The notes below the pieces were generated by a model. The model was not told where the DNA came from, searched no databases, and saw only the letters and a list, made by a program, of their open reading frames with translations. A DNA stretch of 55,433 bases. Origin: Candidatus Omnitrophota bacterium (GTDB taxonomy: Bacteria > Omnitrophota > Gorgyraeia > Zapsychrales > Zapsychraceae). Position numbers and translations under genes: made by a program. Below are positions 9,531-18,314 of the stretch, piece after piece. The first letter of the stretch is position 1. The number at the start of each line of letters is the position of its first letter. Where the stretch lies: the NCBI GenBank assembly GCA_016931055.1, contig JAFGFL010000011.1, positions 1 to 55,433 of the forward strand, read 5' to 3'.

Positions 9531-10799
9531 TTACTTGTAAAATTTTCCCACTAGATATATGGGAACCGCGGCACGAATATTGATTGTCTCGGCATAATAC
9601 TTAACCGACAACACTTCTCCCTCTTCATGAGCTAAATTCACTAAATCCATTCTCGTAATCGGAATCTCAACATCAATTTCAGCAATTTGGGAAGACAGCA
9701 TCCCGCTGATCTTCTCTAATAGACCTGAAATATTTTCGCCTGTTTTGGCCGAAATGCAAACAGTATTATCAAAATTCTTTTCAAGCCCCTTTAGCCATTC
9801 TTTGTCTTCCAGCTTGTCGATCTTATTTAAAACATTAATGATGGCTTTATCATAGGACTCCAATTCTTTTAGAACTTCTTCAACCGATTCCTTTAAATGC
9901 AGAAAATAAGGGTGGGTGACGTCAATAACATGAAGCAGGATATCTGACTCCTGCACCTCCTCAAGCGTTGCATGAAAAGCCTCAATCAAATGATGGGGCA
10001 AATCATGCATAAATCCGACGGTATCGGACAAAACAACCTTTTGGTGGTTGGGCAGAACAAGCTGACGAGAAAGGGAATCCAATGTCGTAAATAAGCCGTT
10101 GCGGGTAACTTGCCCGGCCTGGGTCAAGGCATTCAGGAGCGTCGATTTCCCCGCATTTGTATATCCGACCAGGGAGAGCGCCGGCACCCCCTTGTCTTTA
10201 CGTTGTTTCCGTTTAAGCGCGCGCTGGGATGCCACTTCATCCAGATTTCTTTTTAACCTGGCAATACGCCGATCAATACGCCTGCGGTCGACTTCTAATT
10301 TCGTTTCCCCTGGCCCCAGCGTTCCGATGCCTCCTCCCAATCGGGAAAGCTCGATTCCTTTCCCGACAAGACGCGGCAGGAGATACTGCAATTGGGCCAA
10401 TTCAACCTGCATTTTCCCTTCCTGGCTGCTTGCATGTTTTGCGAAAATATCCAATATGAGCTGCGTGCGATCAATGGTCTTGGTCTTAATGACATTCTCT
10501 AAATTTCTCTGCTGGCTGCCTTTTAGATCATGACTAAAAACGACCGTATCAATGAGACTGATACCGCACATGTCGGCAATATCCTTCACCTTAGTTTCAC
10601 TGATAAGATAGCTCGCCGTTGGCTGCGCCACAGAACACACGAGTTGTTCAACAACGTTCCCGCCGCAGGCTATAATGAGTTCCATCATCTCTCTAAGATC
10701 CTCTTCAACGCTCCATTGCCTCTTGCCGCTTTTAAAATGGACAATCACCAAAAGGACCCTCTCCGCATCTTCTCGGTTTTCAATCATGATATTTTTCAT
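9531..10799 (-). CDS. hflX: GTPase HflX
   Basis: HflX is a ribosome-associated GTPase that splits stalled 70S ribosomes under stress. The 422-residue protein has the N-terminal HflX domain with the glycine-rich linker LGGGIGTLGPGETKLEVDRRRI, then the G domain: G1 GYTNAGKST, switch region TLDSLSRQ, G3 DTVGF, G4 NKID and G5 ISAK. A short C-terminal domain follows. The gene starts 7 bp after miaA ends, a pairing also found in the miaA-hfq-hflX cluster of proteobacteria (hfq is absent here). Confidence 0.96.
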   Translation of the reverse strand: MKNIMIENREDAERVLLVIVHFKSGKRQWSVEEDLREMMELIIACGGNVVEQLVCSVAQPTASYLISETKVKDIADMCGISLIDTVVFSHDLKGSQQRNLENVIKTKTIDRTQLILDIFAKHASSQEGKMQVELAQLQYLLPRLVGKGIELSRLGGGIGTLGPGETKLEVDRRRIDRRIARLKRNLDEVASQRALKRKQRKDKGVPALSLVGYTNAGKSTLLNALTQAGQVTRNGLFTTLDSLSRQLVLPNHQKVVLSDTVGFMHDLPHHLIEAFHATLEEVQESDILLHVIDVTHPYFLHLKESVEEVLKELESYDKAIINVLNKIDKLEDKEWLKGLEKNFDNTVCISAKTGENISGLLEKISGMLSSQIAEIDVEIPITRMDLVNLAHEEGEVLSVKYYAETINIRAAVPIYLVGKFYK

Positions 10800-10806
10800 G
10801 AACAGT

Positions 10807-11739
10807 TTACCTTCTCTCCAGTTTTATATCCTTCTCTATCGCTTCAGCAATCTTTTCAGAAGTGTCCGTTTCTGATATCAGGATCCATTTAAGACGGTTT
10901 TCCTTCCGGAACCACGTCAATTGGCGTTTGGCCAACCGCCTTGTATTGAGCTTCATAAGCTCCACGGCCTTCTCAAGATCATATTGCCCCCCTAAATACC
11001 CCTGCATTTCCTGAACCCCGATAATCTTCCTTGCGGTCAGGCTCCAACTGGCCTTGTTTAGCCTTTTTATCTCTTCGGGCAACCCCTCCAGGACCATTTG
11101 CTTGACGCGATCATCAATGTGGCTATAAAGTTCACGCCGATCCCGATTCAAGGCAAAAAGGCTGATATCATATTTTCCCCATAAGCCTTCCCGTTTTTTC
11201 TGCACTTCCGAAACAGGCAACTTCTCCGTCAGGCAGATTTCCAGAGCCCGGATAACCCTACGCACATCATTAGGATGGATCTTCTTTGCCGCCTGCGGAT
11301 CCTCGTCATTAAGTCTGTCATAAAGATATTGATTTCCGTATTGCTTAGCCTGTTGTCTAAGATCCTTGCGCAAAGCCTCATTTTTCATCCCGCCCTCAAA
11401 AATTCCGTCCAGCAGGACCTGCATGTACATCCCGCTTCCGCCAACCACGATGGGAATGCGGTTGCGGCCATGAATTTCTTGTATGGCCTCTCTCGCTAAT
11501 CGGTCATAACGGGCAACATCAAATCCCTCTTCAACAGAAAGAATCCCGATCAAATGATGCCGTATCTTATGCAACGCGCTTTTTGAAGGCTTATTACTGG
11601 CAATATGAATCTCTTTGTAAACCTGCATGGAATCGCAGGAAACGATCTCTCCTTGAATGTTCTGCGCAAGTGAAAAAGCCACATCCGATTTGCCGACAGC
11701 CGTAGGTCCAACAATAAAAATGATTTTTTTAAGACTCAT
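10807..11739 (-). CDS. miaA: tRNA dimethylallyltransferase MiaA
   Basis: MiaA transfers a dimethylallyl group to N6 of A37 in tRNAs that read UNN codons. At 310 residues it is of normal length. Visible motifs are the P-loop GPTAVGKSD, DSMQVYKEIHIASNKPS, GGSGMYMQVLLDGIF and the C-terminal TRRLAKRQLTWFRKE. The dimethylallyl diphosphate substrate comes from the same isoprenoid pathway as the polyprenyl synthetase at 36309. It starts 9 bp after the SPOR-protein gene and precedes hflX. Confidence 0.97.
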   Translation of the reverse strand: MSLKKIIFIVGPTAVGKSDVAFSLAQNIQGEIVSCDSMQVYKEIHIASNKPSKSALHKIRHHLIGILSVEEGFDVARYDRLAREAIQEIHGRNRIPIVVGGSGMYMQVLLDGIFEGGMKNEALRKDLRQQAKQYGNQYLYDRLNDEDPQAAKKIHPNDVRRVIRALEICLTEKLPVSEVQKKREGLWGKYDISLFALNRDRRELYSHIDDRVKQMVLEGLPEEIKRLNKASWSLTARKIIGVQEMQGYLGGQYDLEKAVELMKLNTRRLAKRQLTWFRKENRLKWILISETDTSEKIAEAIEKDIKLERR

Positions 11740-11748
11740 ACAAACGTT

Positions 11749-12513
11749 TTAGGGATAGATTTGGGTAGGATATCCTTCTCTGGACAGCTTCGATTCCAAT
11801 TTTTGCGCCTCATCCAACAAAACCAGTTGGCCGACCCGCACACGAAAAAATTTCCTGCCTTGCTGGTCAACCGTTTCAACAATATAGGCATACTCGCCTT
11901 TTTTCTGCAATTCCAAAGTGAGCTTTTCTGCCCTCTTTTGGTCCATAAACGCCCCGACCTGGACGGCAAAATACTGTTTTTCGTTGAGAAGCTGTTTGGC
12001 GATATGCGTCTCCAGACTTTCAGGGAACTGAACCGTAATTTTCTTCAAATATTCGCGGGCCTTATCCCATTTCGCCAATCTTAAATTCGCGCGGGCGAAT
12101 TTTAAATAGACCAGGCTCAAGAACTCCGACTTTGGGCTTATGTCTAAAAGCCGCTTTGCCGTATCCAGTGCTTGCTCATATTCCCCATCCATATAATAAC
12201 TGTCGAAAAGCCCCAAATAGGTTTTATCCCGAAGCATCTCATCCGTCTTTGCTTTAATAAGCCCTGTGAACGTTTCCCTTGCCTCGACATACAGCCCGAG
12301 CCTCAGGTCACAGAGGCCTGAATAATAAAGTACTTCATTTTTATCATCATCATTTAGCTCAGAAGAAAGCGATTGAGAGGCCATCTCTTTTGCCTGCTTG
12401 TAATCCTGTTTAATAATGGCCGTTTCTATATCTTTAAGGGAAAACCCATAAGAAAAGGTTATGGCCAGAAACAAAATCCCGCAGTTTAATTTCTTCAAAA
12501 ATTCCTTCATCAT
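11749..12513 (-). CDS. exported TPR and SPOR-domain protein
   Basis: After a signal peptide (KKLNCGILFLAITFSYGFS) come TPR-like helices with YYSGLCDLRLGLYVEARETF and ARANLRLAKWDKAREYLKKI. A C-terminal SPOR domain begins near YFAVQVGAFMDQKRAEKL and ends at the last residue. SPOR domains bind denuded septal peptidoglycan, so a periplasmic role in cell-wall remodelling or division is likely (inference). I start at the ATG of 12513, which puts the signal peptide at the N-terminus and gives 254 residues; an upstream in-frame start at 12576 is possible. No good Shine-Dalgarno is seen for either. Confidence 0.83.
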   Translation of the reverse strand: MMKEFLKKLNCGILFLAITFSYGFSLKDIETAIIKQDYKQAKEMASQSLSSELNDDDKNEVLYYSGLCDLRLGLYVEARETFTGLIKAKTDEMLRDKTYLGLFDSYYMDGEYEQALDTAKRLLDISPKSEFLSLVYLKFARANLRLAKWDKAREYLKKITVQFPESLETHIAKQLLNEKQYFAVQVGAFMDQKRAEKLTLELQKKGEYAYIVETVDQQGRKFFRVRVGQLVLLDEAQKLESKLSREGYPTQIYP

Positions 12514-12611
12514 GATCGTTATCATAACAAAAATAATGCTGGTTTTCCACGAAAACGTAAGACAGCCTATGACCATGGTATTACCGCATTAATCATTTCT
12601 TCCGGGACCAT

Positions 12612-12651
12612 TTAAAAAAGCGGAGATTGATAAAATCGTTCATCTCCGCTT
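12612..12651 (-). terminator. rho-independent terminator of the ECF sigma operon
   Basis: AAGCGGAGAT (12618-12627) and ATCTCCGCTT (12642-12651) form a perfect 10-bp stem. On the minus strand it runs into a stretch of six Ts. It sits downstream of the DUF3106-type gene and closes the sigma/anti-sigma operon. The rest of the 12577-12785 gap holds nothing recognisable. Confidence 0.85.
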
Positions 12652-12785
12652 ACTTTAACAAACCAATTAAAAAGAATTACTGTTTCGCCTTCCTCTGCTA
12701 GCCACACCAACTTAATGCATGATAACAAGCCCCTTGTATTCCTAGGAAATGTTCTCCATCGTGTTCGCAATGAATTTCACTTCAT

Positions 12786-13496
12786 TTATCTTTGTCTGCC
12801 GTGATTCAAGCGGCCCGGTTGTTGCGGTGGCGATTCATCAGACTGCTCATGCCTTTCCCACATTTCGTATTTTCGTCTTCTATAGGAATCTTGATACTCT
12901 TTCCTTTTTTCCCTGAGCTGCTGCCATTGCTCAGGTGAATAATCTTCATATTTCTCCTTCACTTTCTTTCTAATCTCGTTCTTTTTCCCCTCATCCATGT
13001 TCTTCCATTTCTTCCTTTTTTCCTTTATCCGCTGCTTTTCTTCGGGAGAAAGGTTTTGAAAATGCTGATGCCGTTCTCTGATCTCCTGTCTTTGCTCATC
13101 AGACAAACTTTCCCATTTCTTGAAACTTTCACTGAGTTCCTCCCGCTGGGCCTCATCTAACTCATGATATTTCTTCCAATTGCTCATGAGCCTTTCTCTT
13201 TCTTCAGGCGGCAATTCCTGGTATTGCCTAAAACGCTCACGGATCTCTTCTCTTTGCTGTGAATCCAGGGCCTCCCACTCAGCCATTTTCCCGTGATATT
13301 GTTCCTTTTGTTCAGGAGTCATATCGCGCCATCGTTCACGGAATTTACTCATGAGCCCATCGAAAGAACCCGCTGAGCGTTCCTGGCTTCCCTCTGATTG
13401 CGCATTCACGATCTGTAACGGCCATACAGCGACAACGCCTAAAAAAAGAATCACCCTTAAGACTTTCCATAAATCGAGAATGTTCCTTTTGTTCAT
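12786..13496 (-). CDS. DUF3106-like periplasmic helical repeat protein
   Basis: A 236-residue exported protein: signal peptide to about residue 33 (VLRVILFLGVVAVWPLQIVNAQ), then about seven repeats, the central ones exactly 18 residues long. Each repeat follows a pattern like ELxxEQRxEIRERxxxW, with the turn at the L-S/D/P-x-E step (for example SLSDEQRQEIRERHQHFQ). Eighteen residues equal five helical turns, so a long regular charged helical array is expected. It resembles DUF3106 and, more loosely, CpxP/CnrX-like periplasmic sensors. Third gene of the sigma/anti-sigma operon, so a role in sensing or buffering an envelope signal is inferred. Confidence 0.8.
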   Translation of the reverse strand: MNKRNILDLWKVLRVILFLGVVAVWPLQIVNAQSEGSQERSAGSFDGLMSKFRERWRDMTPEQKEQYHGKMAEWEALDSQQREEIRERFRQYQELPPEERERLMSNWKKYHELDEAQREELSESFKKWESLSDEQRQEIRERHQHFQNLSPEEKQRIKEKRKKWKNMDEGKKNEIRKKVKEKYEDYSPEQWQQLREKRKEYQDSYRRRKYEMWERHEQSDESPPQQPGRLNHGRQR

Positions 13497-13556
13497 CCCT
13501 CACTCCTATTAAATCTAATGATCATATCATTACCGTTTCCATCAAGGCGCGCACCT

Positions 13557-14078
13557 TTATCCCGCATGTAAGCGCAGAGTCTCTAAAATATCTAAATTCT
13601 CAACGATCTCAAAATCTTCAAGAAAATCTATTTCCTCAATAAGATCAAGGTTTTCAGCCAGCTTAATGTTTTCAAACATTTCCAAATCCTCTTGGCTCAG
13701 CTTGGCTAATAATTGATTTGTACCGCGCATTTGTGAATAGTTATAGAAAACAAAGCTCCCTGCAATCACAATCATACAGGCTGTTACCAAAGCCGGAATA
13801 AGGGGCTTTTTAAAAAAACTATTTTTCATTGCTTCTATTATTTTTTCCTGCCAGGACTGTTCAAGGGCCATTTTTTTCCAGAATCTTCCGACAAATCCGG
13901 GTTTCGGATGGATGTCATTCAAGTCACCAAGCATAGCCCACGATTCTTCAAAGGCCTTAAGCTCCTTTTGGCAGGCCAAACAAGCAGCTAAATGCTCTCT
14001 AACTGCTTGCATCTCTTTGGGTTCCAGCTCTTTATCTAAATATATAGGGATTAGTTTTTTGATTTTCTGACAATCCAT
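13557..14078 (-). CDS. zinc-finger anti-sigma factor with acidic hexad-repeat tail
   Basis: Cys3 and HLAACLAC (His29, Cys33, Cys36) form the ZAS/zf-HC2 zinc site that sequesters an ECF sigma factor in the cytoplasm. One transmembrane helix follows (LIPALVTACMIVIAGSFVFY). The periplasmic tail, residues 134-169, is six consecutive hexads: MFENIK, LAENLD, LIEEID, FLEDFE, IVENLD, ILETLR. The pattern is hydrophobic-x-E-x-hydrophobic-acidic. The gene lies 72 bp after the ECF sigma gene and 60 bp before the repeat-protein gene. The tail may be the sensing surface that meets the charged repeat protein (inference). Confidence 0.9.
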   Translation of the reverse strand: MDCQKIKKLIPIYLDKELEPKEMQAVREHLAACLACQKELKAFEESWAMLGDLNDIHPKPGFVGRFWKKMALEQSWQEKIIEAMKNSFFKKPLIPALVTACMIVIAGSFVFYNYSQMRGTNQLLAKLSQEDLEMFENIKLAENLDLIEEIDFLEDFEIVENLDILETLRLHAG

Positions 14079-14150
14079 TTTAACCTACCTCCGAGTTTTT
14101 CAACACGTTCTGTAAAGATTAGTTTCGTTACTTATTATATGGGCTTTCCT

Positions 14151-14774
14151 TTAATCAGCCGTCTTGGCCCATCCAGCCAATTTGGCTTTCAGGTTCTCTT
14201 TGGCACGGCTTAACAAAGATTTTACTGCCTTAGAAGATAATTTCATCGTCTGCGCTATCTCTTCATAGGAAAACTGCTCATACCTGCGAAGAAGAACTGC
14301 CACCCGCTGACTCTCCGGCAGAGAATCAATAGCTGCTTTTACCGCGGCTGCCTTTTCCCTGCGAAGCATATCCTCATCCGGGGAAACCGAATTTGGATCT
14401 TCCCATTGTGGCTTTATTTTCCCTTTTTCTGTTGAATAAGCCTCGTCCAGAGAAACCGCTTTATGTTTATTCCGTCTTAATTCGTTAAGGCTCAGATTCC
14501 TGGCAATGGTAAAAAGCCAAGTTTGAAATTTCGACTGCGGCCTATAATGAGGCCCGCTTTTGTAAACACGGATAAAAACCTCTTGAGTAAGGTCTTCCGC
14601 CGTTTCCCGGTCACTGACATAACGGTAAATAAAATTCAGTAAACGAGGAAAATATTTATGCATCAAAGCCTCAAAAGAAGCCTTATTGCCCCCTTGAAAC
14701 TCTAACATCAATAAAACATCGGGGTCAGAAAGATATGGATTTGATTTATCTTCAGCAGAAAGAAAAAACACCAT
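14151..14774 (-). CDS. ECF RNA polymerase sigma factor (RpoE-like)
   Basis: A 207-residue group-4 sigma factor. Region 2 runs through FEALMHKYFPRLLNFIYRY, DRETAEDLTQEVFIRVYK and FQTWLFTIARNLSLNELRR. Region 4 is LPESQRVAVLLRRYEQFSYEEIAQTMKLSSKAVKSLLSRAKENLK with a clear helix-turn-helix. It directs RNA polymerase to a small regulon that is normally held off by the anti-sigma encoded next. ECF genes usually read their own promoter. A GTAACC at about 14829 is a possible -35, but I cannot assign a -10 with confidence. Confidence 0.95.
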   Translation of the reverse strand: MVFFLSAEDKSNPYLSDPDVLLMLEFQGGNKASFEALMHKYFPRLLNFIYRYVSDRETAEDLTQEVFIRVYKSGPHYRPQSKFQTWLFTIARNLSLNELRRNKHKAVSLDEAYSTEKGKIKPQWEDPNSVSPDEDMLRREKAAAVKAAIDSLPESQRVAVLLRRYEQFSYEEIAQTMKLSSKAVKSLLSRAKENLKAKLAGWAKTAD

Positions 14775-14874
14775 TGATCGTTCGACGGTTACCTCTTGAA
14801 AAGAGGCTGGTTTTATCTTATTGTACGTTGGTTACAAAACGGATGCAATCTCTTTTTAGACCGAAAACGCGGCC

Positions 14875-15585
14875 TTAGAACAACCTGGAAAGCAATGCCG
14901 GTACAGCCGTTTCCACCTTCAGGATCCTTTCCCCTAAATGAACAGGCTTAAATCCCGCGTTTATCAACTTCTCAATTTCATAAGGGATAAAGCCTCCCTC
15001 CGGGCCAATGACGAGCGTCACATGACTATGGACATAACGCGGACAAGGATCCGCCGACTGCGGATGGGCCACAAGTGAAATCGTATTCTTCGCTATATCG
15101 GCCAGTACATCTTCGATGAAAGGCTTAAACAAAGGCTGCAACTCCACCTTTGGGAAAATCGTATCTTTTGCCTGTTCAAGCCCCAAGATGAGCTGCTTCT
15201 TTATATTTTCCTCTTTCAACACCGGACTTTTCCAATAACTTTTTTCCACCCGCTTGGAGTGAAACAGAATGATCCGCTTAACTCCCATGCCGCTGACAAG
15301 AGAAAGCATCCTCTTTAAAACAATAGGCCGCGGTAACGCCAAAACAAGAGTGACCGGAAGCGCAGGCGGCGTACATTCCGTCAATGTGACGTCCATTTCC
15401 AAGGCATCGTCATCCAACGCCGTTATGCAACCAGTTCCCATCTTCGCATTGCATAACCCGACACAGAGCTTATCTCCGACCGAGGCCCGGCAGATTTCGA
15501 TAACATGTTTGTGGCGCCGGCCGGATAACCTCACATGCTTGCCATTATCCGTAAAATCGTCTTCAAAAAGAAGAATGAGATTCAT
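14875..15585 (-). CDS. rsmE: 16S rRNA (uracil-1498-N3)-methyltransferase RsmE
   Basis: RsmE methylates U1498 of 16S rRNA with S-adenosylmethionine. It is a SPOUT-fold enzyme: the knotted C-terminal half contains LVIGPEGGFIPYEIEKL and VHLGERILKVETAVPAL, the SAM-binding signature. The N-terminal PUA-like part has HVRLSGRRHKHVI. I start at ATG 15585 (236 residues, normal length) because MNLILLFEDDF matches family N-termini. An upstream in-frame start at 15720 would overlap the exonuclease gene by more than 100 bp. Confidence 0.93.
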   Translation of the reverse strand: MNLILLFEDDFTDNGKHVRLSGRRHKHVIEICRASVGDKLCVGLCNAKMGTGCITALDDDALEMDVTLTECTPPALPVTLVLALPRPIVLKRMLSLVSGMGVKRIILFHSKRVEKSYWKSPVLKEENIKKQLILGLEQAKDTIFPKVELQPLFKPFIEDVLADIAKNTISLVAHPQSADPCPRYVHSHVTLVIGPEGGFIPYEIEKLINAGFKPVHLGERILKVETAVPALLSRLF

Positions 15586-15613
15586 TGATATTGATGGTAC
15601 ATCCGGGAAGGGA

Positions 15614-16234
15614 CTAAAACGCGAACTCGTGATACCTCTGTTCAATCTTAAAACTGGGCTTGCTGACGCCAAAATGTTTATATAGGGTCTTAAACGTACA
15701 GATATTCTGATCAGCGGCAATATCCATCAATCGTTTCATGACCTTGGCTGTTAAGCGCACATCCGGAAGGGCGCGGTGGGTTTCTTCAACCGCAGCCCCC
15801 AGCGAATGGGCGACATAAGACAGCCGGAAATTCGTCAGATGAGGCAATAACGTCTTGGCCATTTTCATGGTATCAATGGCCGGCGTCTCCTCCTTCAATT
15901 TCCGTCCAATGAGGGACAATTGAAAGCAAAGGAAATTCAGGTCAAATTTGATATTATGGCCGACCAGACAAGCCCCACCGGTAAAATCAATGATCTTGGG
16001 CAGCACAATATCAGCGGTCGGAGCTTGCGCCAGCATGGCTTGTGTAATATGATGGATCTGCTCCGCTTCAACAGGGAGATCTCTCTGCGGATTGATTAAC
16101 GATTCGAACGTATCGATAATCTTCGAATCTTTGACGCGGGCAGCCGCGATCTCAACGATCCGGTCTCCGTTTTGAGGGAACAATCCGGTCGTCTCCACGT
16201 CAAAGACCACATACTCAGTTTGTCTGGCATTCAT
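15614..16234 (-). CDS. DnaQ-like 3'-5' exonuclease domain protein
   Basis: A stand-alone DEDDh exonuclease of 206 residues, similar to the PolC/DnaQ proofreading domain. ExoI is VFDVETTGLFPQNGDRIVEIAA (Asp and Glu are metal ligands), ExoII LVGHNIKFDLNFL, ExoIII with ETHRALPDVRLTAKV (His and Asp). It may serve as the proofreading subunit epsilon or in repair; without a partner gene this cannot be fixed. The rsmE start lies 28 bp beyond its stop. Confidence 0.9.
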   Translation of the reverse strand: MNARQTEYVVFDVETTGLFPQNGDRIVEIAAARVKDSKIIDTFESLINPQRDLPVEAEQIHHITQAMLAQAPTADIVLPKIIDFTGGACLVGHNIKFDLNFLCFQLSLIGRKLKEETPAIDTMKMAKTLLPHLTNFRLSYVAHSLGAAVEETHRALPDVRLTAKVMKRLMDIAADQNICTFKTLYKHFGVSKPSFKIEQRYHEFAF

Positions 16235-16290
16235 CGAGAAAATCTCTTAGGAAGCCACCTTAAAAAATAAAAAAGCTGCGTAAAAAGAGT

Positions 16291-17877
16291 TTATTTTTCC
16301 GAATAACGGGCAACAACTCTTCTGAGACTCACCATATCGACCGGTTTACCAATAAAATCATCCACTCCGGCATCCAAACACCGAGACCGTTGTTCTTTCG
16401 TATCTGTTGAAAGAAGCACGACGGTCGGCATGTTTCGGCTTACTTCTTTTATAACCTTGACGATTTCTCCGCCTTCTTCTTGGAAAACATCCAAATCCAG
16501 TAAGCACAAACTGTAAATTTTTTCTTTGAGGCACTCAATAGCCCGCTGGCCGTTTGGGACAAATTCCCCCTCACAATCCATGGCGGTCAGACATTCCTTG
16601 ATAAGCATTTGATCAGAAGCATTGGGATCGACCACCAAAATCTTGTTGCCCTTGATTTCGAGTTCCTCAACCATATGGCGTGTAACAATGGGCCCATTTT
16701 CCTGCTGGCCGCCCAGGACGGTCGCAATGACTTTGGCCAACTCATCCAAAAACACCGGTTTAGGCAAAAATCCGTTAAAGCCGCTATCCTGGGCGTTCTT
16801 TGCCCCCCCGACACGAACAGCTGAAGTCACGGCAATCAATTTGATGCCCCTAAATCCGTCGTTGGCCCGGATGGTCCGCGCCAATTCATAACCGTCCATC
16901 TCTGGCATCATGAGGTCGCAGAGGATCAAGTCAGGAAGCTCTCCTTCGATCAATGAGTCATCGAGCATTTGTAAGACCGCTTTGGGCGACGCTGAGATCA
17001 ATAAGACGTCGATTCCCATGGTCTCACAGCACTTGTTGAGGATTTTCCGGGCGATCTCATTATCGTCAACAATGATGGCCTTTTTGCCAACAAGCTCTTT
17101 TCTTGTCAGCGGATAAAATCCTTTTTCGCGCAAAGGCTGGCCTTTGATAAAGGGAAACGTCACGATAAACTCGCTGCCCTTGCCTTCCTCCGATTCGACC
17201 GTAATCGTGCCGCCCATGGACTCGACAATAAGTTTACAAATGGCCAAGCCCAATCCTGTGCCGCCAAACTCCCATGACATCGCAGGATCTTCACGGCCGT
17301 GGAATTCAAAAATGGATTCCCGCCGATCGCGCGCAATGCCCTTGCCGCTGTCTTTGACAATGATCCGCAAAGAGATCTCATCGCCCACCTTGGGGTGAGC
17401 CTGCCCTGTATAATAAACAATAATCCCGATTTCTCCTCGGGTGGTGTATTTAAAGGCATTGCTGAGCAGATTGACTAAAACTTGGCGCAACCGGGTAGGA
17501 TCGCCGACAAGGTCCCGCGGGACATCTTTAGCGATATCAATATACGTGTCAACCGGATGGTCTTTTTTTTGTTCCACGGCCTTTCTGAAAATGTCGTTGA
17601 TCAAATATTCTATGTTAAAATTTATGTCCTGCAGTTCTACTTTCCCTATCTCCAAACGGCAAAAATCCAATATGTCATTAACGATCCAGGAAAGTTTGTG
17701 CGCATTCAAATAGATCATATCGACAAATTCGACCTGCTTGGCGCTGAGCCCTGTCTTCTTGACAAGGTCGCTGTATTTAAGGATGTCTTTCATGGACCTT
17801 TGGATCTCGTTGGACATTCCTGCCAAGAATTTGGTTTTTGCTTCTTCTAATTTCATGTTCGGTTTATGATCTTCCAT
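16291..17877 (-). CDS. hybrid sensor-kinase-like protein with two receiver domains, phospho-accepting His replaced by Asn
   Basis: A soluble 528-residue protein without sensor domain or membrane segment. Residues 10-75 match a HisKA dimerisation domain, but the H-box reads FLAGMSNEIQ instead of FLANMSHEIR. Codon 17809-17811 is AAC, giving Asn23. The HATPase_c domain is intact (N-box LLSNAFKYT, G1 DSGKGIARD, G2 GGTGLGLAI). Receiver 1 (about 268-392) has the acidic pair VDDN, the acceptor in CDLMMPEMDGYE, Thr/Ser switch VTS and Lys in LPKP. Receiver 2 (about 412-526) has VDPN, so one of the usual pair is lost, the acceptor in LLDLDVF, and GKP. It may bind ATP and be phosphorylated by other kinases or small phosphodonors rather than autophosphorylate (inference). 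Confidence 0.93.
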   Translation of the reverse strand: MEDHKPNMKLEEAKTKFLAGMSNEIQRSMKDILKYSDLVKKTGLSAKQVEFVDMIYLNAHKLSWIVNDILDFCRLEIGKVELQDINFNIEYLINDIFRKAVEQKKDHPVDTYIDIAKDVPRDLVGDPTRLRQVLVNLLSNAFKYTTRGEIGIIVYYTGQAHPKVGDEISLRIIVKDSGKGIARDRRESIFEFHGREDPAMSWEFGGTGLGLAICKLIVESMGGTITVESEEGKGSEFIVTFPFIKGQPLREKGFYPLTRKELVGKKAIIVDDNEIARKILNKCCETMGIDVLLISASPKAVLQMLDDSLIEGELPDLILCDLMMPEMDGYELARTIRANDGFRGIKLIAVTSAVRVGGAKNAQDSGFNGFLPKPVFLDELAKVIATVLGGQQENGPIVTRHMVEELEIKGNKILVVDPNASDQMLIKECLTAMDCEGEFVPNGQRAIECLKEKIYSLCLLDLDVFQEEGGEIVKVIKEVSRNMPTVVLLSTDTKEQRSRCLDAGVDDFIGKPVDMVSLRRVVARYSEK

Positions 17878-18016
17878 TGTGCGCGCTTCTTTATTTCACA
17901 AGCTCCAATAAATTATGTTTTATTCTATTATATCTTTTCCGTTTTAACAATGGCTTAAGCGAAAAAATAAGCACCTCTCAAACCCGGATTTTTCTTTTCC
18001 TTCAAGAATAGCCTCT

Positions 18017-18301
18017 TCAATCTGCTCGGGAGGTGATTTGGATAAGATGATATCCGAACTGTGTCCGCACCGGGCCGTGAGTCTTGCCGACTTCCGCCGA
18101 AAAGACAACCTGATCGAATTCTTTGACCATTTGGCCCGGGCTAAATTCGCCCAATCCTCCGCCCTTCCGGCCTGACGGGCACTGTGAATATTTGCGGGCG
18201 ATCTCGGCAAAATCTTCGCCGTTCTCAATCCTCGCCTTTAACGCCTCGCACTCTTTCTGGGTGTTCACTAAAATATGCCGCGCCGATGCTTTGGGCACCA
18301 T
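18017..18301 (-). CDS. single-domain parvulin peptidyl-prolyl isomerase
   Basis: A 94-residue PpiC-type rotamase: ASARHILVNTQKECEAL, FAEIARKYSQCPSGRKGGGLGEFSPGQMVKEFDQVVFS and HGPVRTQFGYHLIQI are the canonical segments. It has no signal peptide, so it is cytosolic and resembles E. coli PpiC (93 residues). GGAAAGGGGGG lies just upstream of the ATG. It begins 13 bp after the ACT-domain gene. Confidence 0.94.
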   Translation of the reverse strand: MVPKASARHILVNTQKECEALKARIENGEDFAEIARKYSQCPSGRKGGGLGEFSPGQMVKEFDQVVFSAEVGKTHGPVRTQFGYHLIQITSRAD

Positions 18302-18314
18302 AACCCCCCTTTCC

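Noticed and set aside
17944-18228. 94-codon minus-strand frame extending past the parvulin stop
   Set aside because: Out of frame with the parvulin gene and rich in Arg/Ser typical of shadow frames; the parvulin domain is already complete.
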